DNA of 64,000 nucleotides from Modicisalibacter sp049808615. GTDB lineage: Bacteria; Pseudomonadota; Gammaproteobacteria; Pseudomonadales; Halomonadaceae. How positions within the stretch are numbered: position 1 is the stretch's first letter; each line of letters starts with the position of its first letter. Location: contig NZ_JBNCAN010000020.1 in NCBI RefSeq assembly GCF_049808615.1, positions 1 through 64,000 of the forward strand. Direction: 5' to 3'. A program made the position numbers and the translations under genes. Under the pieces are notes generated by a model, which had not been told where the DNA came from, searched no databases, and was given only the letters and a program-made list of their open reading frames with translations. This document shows, in pieces, positions 43,201 through 51,341 of this stretch.

Positions 43201-44571
43201 ATGACAACACAACGACTCGATCATCTTGAAAAGCGTGTTCGCGGCGCCGTCGTCGACGACCCGGAGAACGGTATCTTTCGCTGCCATCGCAGCATGTTCA
43301 CCGAACCGGACTTCTTTGAGCTGGAAATGAAGCACGTCTTCGAAGGTAACTGGCTGTTTCTGGCCCATGAGAGCCAGATTCCGGAACCAGGCGACTTCTA
43401 TACCTTGACCATGGGGCGCCAGCCGGTGGTCATCACCCGGGACAAGCAGGGCGAGCTGCATGCAATGCTCAATACCTGCAGCCACCGTGGCGCCACGCTG
43501 TGTCGCAAGAGGCGGGGTAACAAGGGCACCTTCACCTGCCCGTTCCACGGTTGGTCGTTCAAGAACGATGGCAAACTGCTCAAGGCCAAGAACGAAAAGA
43601 CCGGGGCCTATCCGGATGGTTTCAAGAAGGATGGCTCTCACGATCTTAAGAAGCTGCCGCGCTTCGAGAACTATCGCGGCTTCCTGTTCGGCAGCCTGAG
43701 CGATGACGTGCTGCCGCTCGATGAACATCTTGGTGAGACCACCAAGATCATCGACAACATCGTCGATCAGGCGCCGGAAGGTCTCGAGATCCTGCGGGGT
43801 GCCTCGACCTATACCTTCGAGGGCAACTGGAAGCTGGGCGCGGAAATTGGCGCCGATGGCTATCACGTAAGCTCTGTGCACTGGAACTACGCCTCCACCA
43901 TGAGCCGTCGCAACTACGATGCCGGCGGCACCAAGGCCGTGGATGCCGACGGCTGGTCGAAGAGCATCGGCGGTTTCTACTCCTACGAGAACGGCCACAT
44001 GATGCTGTGGACGCGGCTGCTCAACCCGGAAGTGCGTCCGGTCTATACCCGTCAGGACGAGATCACCGAGCGCCTGGGTGAGGCCCGCGCCGACTCCATC
44101 GTCAATCAGACGCGCAATCTGTGCCTGTATCCCAACGTCTATCTGATGGATCAGTTCTCCACTCAGATCCGCGTGATCCGCCCGATTTCGGTGACCAAGA
44201 GCGAAGTCACCATCTACTGCTTCGCGCCCAAGGGCGAGTCCGCGGAAAACCGTGCGCTGCGCATCCGCCAGTACGAGGATTTCTTCAACGCCAGCGGCAT
44301 GGGCACACCGGACGACATGGAAGAGTTTCGCGCCTGTCAGAAAGGCTACGAGGCCCGGGCAATGGAATGGAATGATCTGTCGCGAGGTGCCAAGCAGTGG
44401 ATCGAGGGAGCCGACGACAACGCCCGTGCCATCGAGATGAAACCGTTGATGAGTGGTGCGGCGCCGGAAGACGAAGGCTTGTACGTGTTGCACCACAAGC
44501 ACTGGATCGAGGAGATGCTGCGCGCCATCGACAAGGAGCGCAGCCAGTACATCGCCGCCGAGAGTGCTTGA
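43201..44571 (+). CDS. benA: Benzoate 1,2-dioxygenase, large (alpha) subunit
   Basis: A 456-residue Rieske oxygenase subunit that cis-dihydroxylates benzoate. The Rieske centre is CSHRGATLC (C93, H95) and CPFHGW (C113, H116). The mononuclear iron site begins in GADGYHVSSVHWN (bridging D219, H222, H227). Length and the long C-terminal tail fit BenA rather than XylX, though the two are hard to separate by eye. The preceding cat genes favour benzoate over toluate. AAAGAGGAG precedes the ATG. Confidence 0.94.
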   Translation: MTTQRLDHLEKRVRGAVVDDPENGIFRCHRSMFTEPDFFELEMKHVFEGNWLFLAHESQIPEPGDFYTLTMGRQPVVITRDKQGELHAMLNTCSHRGATLCRKRRGNKGTFTCPFHGWSFKNDGKLLKAKNEKTGAYPDGFKKDGSHDLKKLPRFENYRGFLFGSLSDDVLPLDEHLGETTKIIDNIVDQAPEGLEILRGASTYTFEGNWKLGAEIGADGYHVSSVHWNYASTMSRRNYDAGGTKAVDADGWSKSIGGFYSYENGHMMLWTRLLNPEVRPVYTRQDEITERLGEARADSIVNQTRNLCLYPNVYLMDQFSTQIRVIRPISVTKSEVTIYCFAPKGESAENRALRIRQYEDFFNASGMGTPDDMEEFRACQKGYEARAMEWNDLSRGAKQWIEGADDNARAIEMKPLMSGAAPEDEGLYVLHHKHWIEEMLRAIDKERSQYIAAESA

Positions 44572-44605
44572 ACGTCACCACGACACAAGAATGGGAGTGC
44601 ACCAC

Positions 44606-45097
44606 ATGAGTATGAACTTTCTCGATATTCAGGCCTTCATCCACCGCGAGGCGCGGCTGCTGGACGACCGCGAGTGGGACGAGTGGCTGACCTGTTACAG
44701 CAAGAATGCGGTGTTCTGGATGCCGACCTGGGACGATGATGACACCCTGGTCACGGATCCGCAGAACGATGTCTCGCTGATCTACTACCCCAACCGCGAG
44801 GGGCTGGAGGATCGAGTCTATCGCATCAAGACCGAGCGTTCCGGTGCCACGAGCCTTCCCGAACCGCGCACGACTCACATGATCAGCAACCTGGAGGTAC
44901 TGAGTCAGCAGGGCGACAAGGTGGAGCTGCGCTTCAACTGGCACAACCTGAGCTATCGCTATCAGGAGACGATCGACTACTTCGGTATCTCCTTCTACAC
45001 CCTGGATGTGTCCGGCGAGACGCCACTGATCGAAAAGAAGACCGTGCAGCTCAACAACGACAATATCCATCAGGTCATCGATATCTATCACGTCTGA
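44606..45097 (+). CDS. benB: Benzoate 1,2-dioxygenase, small (beta) subunit
   Basis: A 163-residue SnoaL-like cone-fold subunit that completes the alpha3beta3 oxygenase. The sequence IHREARLLDDREWDEWL and FWMPTWDDDDTLVTDPQ are strongly conserved in BenB/XylY. The frame is open far upstream inside benA. GGGAG 8-10 bases before ATG 44606 and the family start decide the choice. Confidence 0.94.
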   Translation: MSMNFLDIQAFIHREARLLDDREWDEWLTCYSKNAVFWMPTWDDDDTLVTDPQNDVSLIYYPNREGLEDRVYRIKTERSGATSLPEPRTTHMISNLEVLSQQGDKVELRFNWHNLSYRYQETIDYFGISFYTLDVSGETPLIEKKTVQLNNDNIHQVIDIYHV

Positions 45098-45125
45098 ACG
45101 GTGACTCGGTGGAGGGAGGACGAAC

Positions 45126-46157
45126 ATGAGCTACAACATAGCGCTCAATTTTGAGGATGGCGTGACCCGCTTCATCGGCTGCAAGGAAGGCGAGACGGTA
45201 CTCGACGCCGCCTATCGCCAGAAGGTCAACCTGCCCATGGACTGCTCGGACGGGGTCTGCGGTACCTGCAAGGGCCACTGCGTGCAGGGCGACTTCGACC
45301 TGGGGGACGACTATCTGGAAGACGCGCTTTCCGAGGAAGAGGAGGCCGAAGGTCTGGTGCTGACCTGCCAGATGGTGCCGAGTTCCGATTGCGTGATCCA
45401 AGTGCCAATGGCCTCGGCCCTGTGCAAGACCCAGATAGGCGCTTTCGAAGGCAAGGTGGCGGCGATCGAGCCGCTCTCGGAAGACAGCATCGATCTGGTC
45501 GTGGACCTTGACGAGAATGCCGAGCTGGCTTTTCTGCCGGGGCAATACGTCCATATTCAGATCCCGGGCAGTGATCAAACCCGATCCTACTCGTTCAGCT
45601 CGTTCCCGGGCAGCACGCAGGCCTCGTTCCTGATCCGCAATATTCCTCAGGGGTTGATGAGTGGCTATCTCAACGGCGCCGCCAAGCCTGGGGACCGGCT
45701 CACCATGACCGGCCCCATGGGCAGCTTCTACCTTCGGGATATCACCCGGCCGGTGCTGATGCTGGCCGGCGGTACCGGGCTGGCCCCGTTTCTCTCGATG
45801 CTTGCTCAATTGGCGGAGAAGGGCTGCGATCAACCGATCCACCTGATCTACGGGGTCAACAAGGACGACCATCTGGTCAAGTGTGAGGCCCTGGACGCCT
45901 TTGTCGAAAAATTGCCGGGCTTCAGCTACACCACCGTGGTGGTGGACGAGGCCAGCGATCATCCGCGCAAGGGCTACGTGACCCATCATATGGATCGGAA
46001 GGTGCTGAACGATGGCGACGTGGACGTCTATCTGTGCGGGCCACCGCCGATGGTGGATGCGGTACTGCACTACTTCGACGACCAGGGCATTGCGCCCCAG
46101 AGCTTTCACTACGAGAAATTCACGCCCAATCAGGCCAAGCAGGAGGGCGCCGCATGA
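45126..46157 (+). CDS. benC: Benzoate 1,2-dioxygenase electron-transfer component
   Basis: A 343-residue reductase feeding NADH electrons to BenAB. The plant-type 2Fe-2S domain is first (residues 1-95, cysteines in CSDGVCGTCKGHC and a fourth in LTCQM). An FAD domain (RSYSFSS near residue 155) and an NAD domain (GGTGLAPFLSM near 215; LCGPPPMVDAV near 300) follow. The gene overlaps benD by 4 bases. Confidence 0.95.
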   Translation: MSYNIALNFEDGVTRFIGCKEGETVLDAAYRQKVNLPMDCSDGVCGTCKGHCVQGDFDLGDDYLEDALSEEEEAEGLVLTCQMVPSSDCVIQVPMASALCKTQIGAFEGKVAAIEPLSEDSIDLVVDLDENAELAFLPGQYVHIQIPGSDQTRSYSFSSFPGSTQASFLIRNIPQGLMSGYLNGAAKPGDRLTMTGPMGSFYLRDITRPVLMLAGGTGLAPFLSMLAQLAEKGCDQPIHLIYGVNKDDHLVKCEALDAFVEKLPGFSYTTVVVDEASDHPRKGYVTHHMDRKVLNDGDVDVYLCGPPPMVDAVLHYFDDQGIAPQSFHYEKFTPNQAKQEGAA

Positions 46158-46948
46158 GTATCGACGGAGTTCGATCTTCTCGCTTTCAGGATCGGGTGAT
46201 GGTGATCACCGGCGCCGCCCAAGGCATCGGGCGGCGGGTCGCCGAACGTGCCGCCATGGAGGGCGCGCGTCTGGCGCTGGTGGATCGTGCCGACTACGTG
46301 AAGGAATTGGCCAAGGCGTTGGGTGAACAGGGTGTCGAGGCCATCGCTTTGCAAGCGGATCTCGAGACCTGGGAAGGTGCAGAGGAGGCCATGCAAAAGA
46401 CCCATGCGCACTTCGGGCGCATCGACGTTTTGATCAACAATGTCGGCGGCACCATCTGGGCCAAGCCCTACGGCCATTACGAGCCGGCGCAGATCGAGGC
46501 TGAAGTGCGTCGTTCGCTGTTCCCGACGCTGTGGTGCTGTCGCGCAGCCCTGCCGCATCTGCTCGAAAGCCAGGGCAACATCGTCAACGTCTCCTCTGTG
46601 GCCACGCGGGGCGTCAATCGAGTGCCTTATGCCGCGGCCAAGGGGGGGGTCAACGCCCTGACCGTGGCGTTGTCCATCGACTATGCCGACGCTGGGGTGC
46701 GCATCAACGCCACCGCCCCCGGTGGCACCGAGGCGCCGCCGAGGCGCACACCGCGCAACAACGAAAACCAGAGTGAGCAGGAGAAGGTGTGGTATCAGCA
46801 GCTGATCGATCAGACCACGGCCTCCAGCCTGATGCACCGCTACGGCACTCTGGATGAACAGGCCGGTCCGATCCTGTTTCTGGCCTCCGACGATGCCAGC
46901 TATATCACCGGGACGGTCGTGCCGGTGGCCGGTGGCGATCAGGGATAG
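46154..46948 (+). CDS. benD: Benzoate diol dehydrogenase (1,6-dihydroxycyclohexa-2,4-diene-1-carboxylate dehydrogenase)
   Basis: A 264-residue short-chain dehydrogenase that oxidises and decarboxylates the benzoate cis-diol to catechol. The cofactor loop is TGAAQGIGR, NNVGG marks the NAD-binding turn, serine is in VNVSSVATRG, and the active site is YAAAKGG. The GGTEAPPRRTPRN segment is typical of BenD/XylL. It starts within the benC stop (ATGA). A 123-base gap to the first transporter gene lacks a terminator. Confidence 0.93.
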   Translation: MSIDGVRSSRFQDRVMVITGAAQGIGRRVAERAAMEGARLALVDRADYVKELAKALGEQGVEAIALQADLETWEGAEEAMQKTHAHFGRIDVLINNVGGTIWAKPYGHYEPAQIEAEVRRSLFPTLWCCRAALPHLLESQGNIVNVSSVATRGVNRVPYAAAKGGVNALTVALSIDYADAGVRINATAPGGTEAPPRRTPRNNENQSEQEKVWYQQLIDQTTASSLMHRYGTLDEQAGPILFLASDDASYITGTVVPVAGGDQG

Positions 46949-47071
46949 CCCCTGAGCACTAAAACGAGTCAACAGAGCAGCGCCTTGTTATCGGGTTCAT
47001 GAATCATGCTCGATGTGAGGCCTTGCCGGGCGCGCGCTTTAAAAACAATATCAAAACCCCTGGAGAATAAC

Positions 47072-48310
47072 GTGAAGCATATCGAAAAAGGTGTGGGTCT
47101 CATGTCGGCGCCCCGCGACTTCATGAGAGACCTCAATGCAGACAATTTCAGTGCCGGTCTGGTGGCCGGTATCTTTGGCCTCAGCGCGGGTATCATCCAT
47201 ATCAGTGCCGGCACCGCCGCTGGCCTCCCTCAGGAATTCACTTTGCTATGGGTCATCAGCTATTTGATGATCAACGGTTTGTTTGGGCTCTTTCTGCCGG
47301 CCTATTATCGGCTGCCTCTGCCAATGGCCAACTCCATTCCCGGCGCGTTGTTGTTCGCGGCCATCATTCCCATCGTAGGGCTCAATGAAGCGCTAGGGGC
47401 GACGCTGATCGCCGGTGCCCTCTCGCTGGTCGTCGGTCTGGCCGGGATGATGAGCATGGTCATGCGGCTGATCCCGATGCCCATTGTCATGGGCATGGTC
47501 GCGGGTATTCTGCTCAAGTTCGGTACCAATATGGTGATGCCGCTGCAGAATGCCATGCTACCGGCGGTCATCATGATCCTGTCCTTCTTCATGGCGGCAC
47601 GCTACCTGCGCCGGGTACCACCGCTGGTCGTCGCTTTACTGGTCGGTGTCGCCTACATGGCATTTTCCGGCGCCGATTTCTCTACGGTGGAGTTCTCGAT
47701 AAGATTCCCCGAGTTCATCATGCCCAGGTTCACCCTCGAGGCTTTCCTGGCCTACGGTTTGCCCTTGACGCTGATTCTGGTGGGCATGGAAACGCCTGCC
47801 GGGGTGGGCCTGGTCAAGGGGATGGGCTACAAGGAAGCGCCGGCCAATGCGATCACCGTCGTGGGTGGCGTCGGCACCATGGTCTCGGCCTTCTTCAACC
47901 TTCATAGCACCTGCATCGCCGCCCCCATGACCGGTATCTGCTCCGGGCCGGAGGCTGGCGACCACGACAAGCGCTGGGTAGCCGCCGTCATCGTCGGCAT
48001 CATTTTCGTCGTGGCGGCGCCTTTTTATGGCTTCGTGTTCAGCCTGATCGAGGTCATGCCGAGCTATTTCATCGCCATCATTGCCGGCCTGGCGCTGCTG
48101 CGTGTGATTGGCTCGGCCATGTACATCACCTTTTCCGGCAAGCATGAAGTGGGCGCCATGTTTTCCTTCCTGATCGCCGTCTCCGGGATTCAGATTCTCG
48201 GTATCGGCTCCTCCTTCTGGGCACTGGTATTGGGGGTGGGACTCTCGTTGCTTGTCGAGTTCAAGGACTTCGAATTTACTCCTCGAATCGCGGACGAGCC
48301 TGCGACATAA
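47072..48310 (+). CDS. BenE-family benzoate:H+ symporter, divergent paralogue
   Basis: A 412-residue inner-membrane protein with about 12 helices and the BenE-family pattern. It differs clearly from the second copy, with which it shares layout but low identity by eye. It contains PMANSIPGALLFAA where the canonical copy has TAWSPPGTALLV, the same re-entrant position. AGG then six bases precede the GTG at 47072. An ATG at 47102 is a possible alternative. Substrate may be benzoate or another aromatic acid. Its 5' end differs from the canonical BenE start, so I leave the symbol blank. Confidence 0.75.
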   Translation: MKHIEKGVGLMSAPRDFMRDLNADNFSAGLVAGIFGLSAGIIHISAGTAAGLPQEFTLLWVISYLMINGLFGLFLPAYYRLPLPMANSIPGALLFAAIIPIVGLNEALGATLIAGALSLVVGLAGMMSMVMRLIPMPIVMGMVAGILLKFGTNMVMPLQNAMLPAVIMILSFFMAARYLRRVPPLVVALLVGVAYMAFSGADFSTVEFSIRFPEFIMPRFTLEAFLAYGLPLTLILVGMETPAGVGLVKGMGYKEAPANAITVVGGVGTMVSAFFNLHSTCIAAPMTGICSGPEAGDHDKRWVAAVIVGIIFVVAAPFYGFVFSLIEVMPSYFIAIIAGLALLRVIGSAMYITFSGKHEVGAMFSFLIAVSGIQILGIGSSFWALVLGVGLSLLVEFKDFEFTPRIADEPAT

Positions 48311-48371
48311 CGATCTGACGTATTCCGGGTATCTCCGATGATCCCGGTATCGTTCGGTTTGTATCCTTCTT

Positions 48372-48402
48372 GCCCGCGAGCGGTTCCAAAGCGCGGGCTT
48401 TT
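48372..48402 (+). terminator. Possible intrinsic terminator between the two benE paralogues
   Basis: GCCCGCG / CGCGGGC forms a seven-base stem with a 13-base loop, followed by TTTT. It ends only 12 bases before the second paralogue's start, so it could attenuate rather than stop transcription, or separate that gene into its own unit. Confidence 0.5.
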
Positions 48403-48413
48403 CCAGGTCAGCG

Positions 48414-49637
48414 ATGGGAATGTCAATGTTCAGGACATTATCGAAAGACTGGTCGCTGTCCGCGACCACCGCAGGGTTCTTGGCGGTGCTGATTTCCTAT
48501 TCCGGCCCGTTGGCGATCTTCTTTCAGGCCGCCCAGAGTGCCGATATCTCGACCGCGATGATGACCTCCTGGGTGTGGGCGATTTCAATGGGGGCGGCGG
48601 TCTCCGGTATCCTGTTGAGCGTCTGGTTGAAGGCGCCGGTGATCACCGCCTGGTCGCCCCCCGGCACGGCACTGCTGGTCACGCTGTTTCCGGAGATCTC
48701 GGTCAACGAGGCGGTAGGGGCCTATATCGTGGCGGCCGTGGTCATCCTCGTGGTCGGCATAACGGGTTCCTTCGATCGCCTGGTGCAAGTCATTCCCAAA
48801 GGGATCGCGGCGGGCATGATGGCGGGCATCCTCTTTCAGTTCGGGCTCGAGGCCTTTCTGGCCATCGAGACCACACCGGCACTCGCCATCGGCATGCTGA
48901 GCGCCTATCTGGTATTCAAGCGCCTGCTGCCACGATACTGCCTGATTCTGCTATTGCTGACCGGTGTCGTGCTGGCGGTGTGGCTGGAGGATGCGTCGCT
49001 TGCGGGCGTGCAATGGCAGCTGGCGACACCGGTCTTCATCGTTCCTGAATGGACCTGGAGTGGCACCCTGAGCCTGGCCTTGCCCCTGGTGCTGGTCAGC
49101 CTGACCGGCCAGTTCCTGCCCGGCATGGCGATCATGCGCGCAGCGGGCTATCACACCCAGGCCAAGCCCATCATCACCGTCACCAGCCTGGTGTCCGTGG
49201 TGATGGCGCTGTTCGGTGGTATCACCACGGTGGTGGCAGCGATCACGGCGGCGATCTGTACCGGCAAGGATGCTCATGAGGACCCGGACAAGCGCTACGT
49301 GGCGGGTATTGCCAATGGCGTCTTCTATCTGGTCGGCGGGCTATTCGCCGGTACCATCGTGACACTCTTCACCTCGCTGCCCGCCGCCTTCGTCGCTGTG
49401 CTGGCGGGCCTGGCGCTGATCGGGGCGATCAGCAACAACATCCTTGCCGCCGTCGCCGAGGTAGAGCATCGCGAAGCCGCGATCATCACCTTCATGGCCA
49501 CCGCCTCGGGCATGAGTCTGTTTGGCCTCGGCTCGGCCTTCTGGGGCGTGGTGATCGGCTGTGGAGCCTATGCGGTATTGAGTGATAGCAGCCGAAAGGC
49601 GCCGCTTGTGGAGAAAAGGGCGGGTGGCCGATCATAG
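48414..49637 (+). CDS. benE: Benzoate:H+ symporter BenE
   Basis: A 407-residue inner-membrane transporter with about 12 helices. Its sequence is the canonical BenE type: SATTAGFLAVLISYSGPLAIFFQA, then ITAWSPPGTALL and IPKGIAAGMMAGILFQFG. It imports benzoate with protons. Three in-frame ATGs lie at 48414, 48420 and 48426. AGG six bases before the first favours 48414, but the third has GGGA at the right distance. It ends the ben operon. Confidence 0.9.
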   Translation: MGMSMFRTLSKDWSLSATTAGFLAVLISYSGPLAIFFQAAQSADISTAMMTSWVWAISMGAAVSGILLSVWLKAPVITAWSPPGTALLVTLFPEISVNEAVGAYIVAAVVILVVGITGSFDRLVQVIPKGIAAGMMAGILFQFGLEAFLAIETTPALAIGMLSAYLVFKRLLPRYCLILLLLTGVVLAVWLEDASLAGVQWQLATPVFIVPEWTWSGTLSLALPLVLVSLTGQFLPGMAIMRAAGYHTQAKPIITVTSLVSVVMALFGGITTVVAAITAAICTGKDAHEDPDKRYVAGIANGVFYLVGGLFAGTIVTLFTSLPAAFVAVLAGLALIGAISNNILAAVAEVEHREAAIITFMATASGMSLFGLGSAFWGVVIGCGAYAVLSDSSRKAPLVEKRAGGRS

Positions 49638-49676
49638 CCAGACGCGCGTAAAGAGGGGCGTCAAGATTGAGGTGCT

Positions 49677-49811
49677 TCATCTTCGATGGGTGGAGCCCCC
49701 TTTGCGGTTCTGATACTTGTTCCACACCTGCCTTGCCTGTTGCTTGGCCTTCTCGCGGTTCTCGGGCTTTCTCAGCCAGTTGGCCACTGCCGCAACGATA
49801 TAGCGTTTCAT
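49677..49811 (-). CDS. 44-residue basic protein of unknown function
   Basis: A short open frame with ATG at 49811 and TGA at 49677. AGGAG lies 8 bases before the start, a strong ribosome site. The sequence has a short hydrophobic start (RYIVAAVANWL) then a charged helix rich in Lys, Arg, Gln and Glu (KPENREKAKQQARQVWNK). It converges with benE, leaving 39 bases between stops. The strong start signal and helix-like composition support coding. No family is recognised. Confidence 0.5.
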   Translation of the reverse strand: MKRYIVAAVANWLRKPENREKAKQQARQVWNKYQNRKGGSTHRR

Positions 49812-49958
49812 CGGATTCTCCTGTCGCTGATTCGTCTCCATTTGACTACGTGGAGGGCATGGCCAGAAGAATCAAGCACCGAGGGGAAGGTCATGTCCTC
49901 GATCAGCAAGCAATCCAGTCCGAGACGTCCTGCTTAACTCACGGCCAGGGAGATCGAG

Positions 49959-50166
49959 ATGTGGGATCTGGCCATCCGTGTTGGTCGTCTGGGTGACAGC
50001 CCGTTGCGGGCCAAGGAAGCTGGGGGAGTGCAAGATGCTGGTATGTGCCGCTCCGGCGTACCTTCAGCGGCATGGTCCTTCCCAAAGGCGGCCGCCGGCC
50101 AAGATTCGAACAATGATCGACTATCTGGCGGAGGTGTTCGCTGTTTCGCAAGGAAGAGGCTTGTGA
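49959..50166 (+). pseudogene. LysR-family regulator relic (frameshifted and internally deleted)
   Basis: One frame reads WDLAIRVGRLGDSPLRA. The next frame continues RKLGECKMLVCAAPAYLQRHG. Together these are the classic effector-domain centre of a LysR regulator. The frame then jumps to PPAKIRTMIDYLAEVFA, which is the usual LysR C-terminus, skipping about 80 residues. A TGA ends it at 50164-50166. So a frameshift (near 50010) and an internal deletion have broken the gene. The 5' half is absent. It lies just upstream of the TRAP-pobA promoter, so it may be the ghost of a former regulator of that unit. Confidence 0.7.
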
Positions 50167-50213
50167 TTCGACCAAGGTCGATTTTCATCGAGGACACTAG
50201 GTGCTATAACTAA

Positions 50214-50251
50214 ACGAATGATAGACGAACGCATGTTCATTATACGAACAT
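50214..50251. promoter_or_regulatory. IclR-type operator (PcaR/PobR class) at the TRAP-pobA promoter
   Basis: The dyad ATGTTCA-TTATA-CGAACAT occupies 50233-50251. A matching half (CGAAC) lies exactly 19 bases upstream at 50226, giving a one-and-a-half site arrangement. The same dyad recurs before pcaB and pcaI. IclR activators of aromatic genes (PcaU, PobR) use three 10-base repeats of this kind. Confidence 0.65.
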
Positions 50252-50253
50252 TC

Positions 50254-50259
50254 TATAAT
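50254..50259 (+). promoter_or_regulatory. -10 box of the TRAP-pobA promoter
   Basis: A perfect TATAAT lies 2 bases after the operator dyad, 46 bases before the dctP start codon. No good -35 is seen 17 bases upstream, where the operator itself lies, which fits an activator- or repressor-controlled promoter. Confidence 0.55.
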
Positions 50260-50305
50260 GAGCATGCAACGGCAAACAATCACAACGACACATCCGGAGA
50301 TTCCC

Positions 50306-51328
50306 ATGCATCGTAAGCTCACCTGCTGTGCGCTCATGTTGGCCATCGCCGGGGCCAGTCTCTCGGCCCAGGCCGCCACCACCCTGCGCATGTCGCATTT
50401 TTGGCCCGGCGCCTCGGCCATCAATGAGGATATTTTTCAGGCGTGGGCGGACACTGTCGAGGAGGAATCTGGAGGCGAGTTACGGGTGCAGAACTTTCCC
50501 TCCGGTACTCTGAGCAAGGCCGACGACGCTTACGAAGGCGCGGTCAAGGGCATCTCCGATATCGCCATCACCGCCCAGGGCTACACGGCGGGCCGCTTCC
50601 CGCTGTCGCAGATCGTCGAGTTGCCCGGCGTGGCGGATTCCGCCCCGCAAGGGGCCTGTATCCTGCAGACACTTTACGACGAGGGCCGCATCGAGCAGGA
50701 ATACGACGACACCCATGTGCTGTTCATGTTTACCACCGGACCGGGCTACATCCATACCAAGGACACCGACGTACAGGTGCCCGCCGATCTGGAAGGACTG
50801 CGCATTCGCCGCCCCACCGCCGTGGCCGGTGACATTCTCGATAACATGGGGGCCAGCCCGGTCGGCATGCCCGCGCCGGACATTTACACCGCCATGCAGC
50901 GTGGTGTGATCGACGGCCTGAGCTTTCCCTGGGAGGGCATGAAGGTCTTCCGACTCAACGAGTTGGCCAACTATCACACCCAGGTGCCGTTCTACACGCT
51001 GATCTTCGTCGCCACCATGAGCCAGCGCAGCTACGACCGGCTGAGCGCTGAGCAACAGGCGGTGATCGACGCCAATTCGGGCATGCAGTGGGCGAAGAAC
51101 GCCGGGGAAGTCTTTGCTGCCCTGGACAAGGCCGGCAAGCAGGAAGCCGAGGAGGCGGGCCACACCATTCGCGTGGTGGAGAAGCCTCTCGAGAATCCCG
51201 ACTGGCAGAAGCCGCTGCAGGATGGGATCGATAATTATCTGGCACGGCTCGAGGAACGCGGTCTCGATCAGGCCCAGGAAGTCTATCAGGCGGCGCTGAA
51301 AGCGCGGCAATCCTGCCCTTCGAGCTAA
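50306..51328 (+). CDS. dctP: TRAP transporter solute-binding protein, DctP family
   Basis: A 340-residue periplasmic binding protein. The signal peptide is cleaved at about residue 23 (SLSAQAATT). The mature domain starts TLRMSHFWPG and has the DctP landmarks: the carboxylate-binding arginine region in LEGLRIRRPT (about residue 165) and GVIDGLSFPWEG. CGGAG lies before the ATG at 50306. The earlier ATG at 50258 falls in the -10 box and is rejected. With DctQ and DctM and the downstream pobA, the likely ligand is 4-hydroxybenzoate or a related aromatic acid. Confidence 0.87.
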   Translation: MHRKLTCCALMLAIAGASLSAQAATTLRMSHFWPGASAINEDIFQAWADTVEEESGGELRVQNFPSGTLSKADDAYEGAVKGISDIAITAQGYTAGRFPLSQIVELPGVADSAPQGACILQTLYDEGRIEQEYDDTHVLFMFTTGPGYIHTKDTDVQVPADLEGLRIRRPTAVAGDILDNMGASPVGMPAPDIYTAMQRGVIDGLSFPWEGMKVFRLNELANYHTQVPFYTLIFVATMSQRSYDRLSAEQQAVIDANSGMQWAKNAGEVFAALDKAGKQEAEEAGHTIRVVEKPLENPDWQKPLQDGIDNYLARLEERGLDQAQEVYQAALKARQSCPSS

Positions 51329-51341
51329 CCAGGAACCTCAC

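Noticed and set aside
43069..44502. A 477-codon minus-strand open frame opposite benA
   Set aside because: Long antisense frames are expected in GC-rich genes with strong codon bias. The benA frame carries all Rieske and iron-site motifs.
49864..50001. Small rightward ORF starting at 49864 with a GGAGG upstream
   Set aside because: The peptide has no protein-like pattern and it overlaps the LysR relic in another frame.
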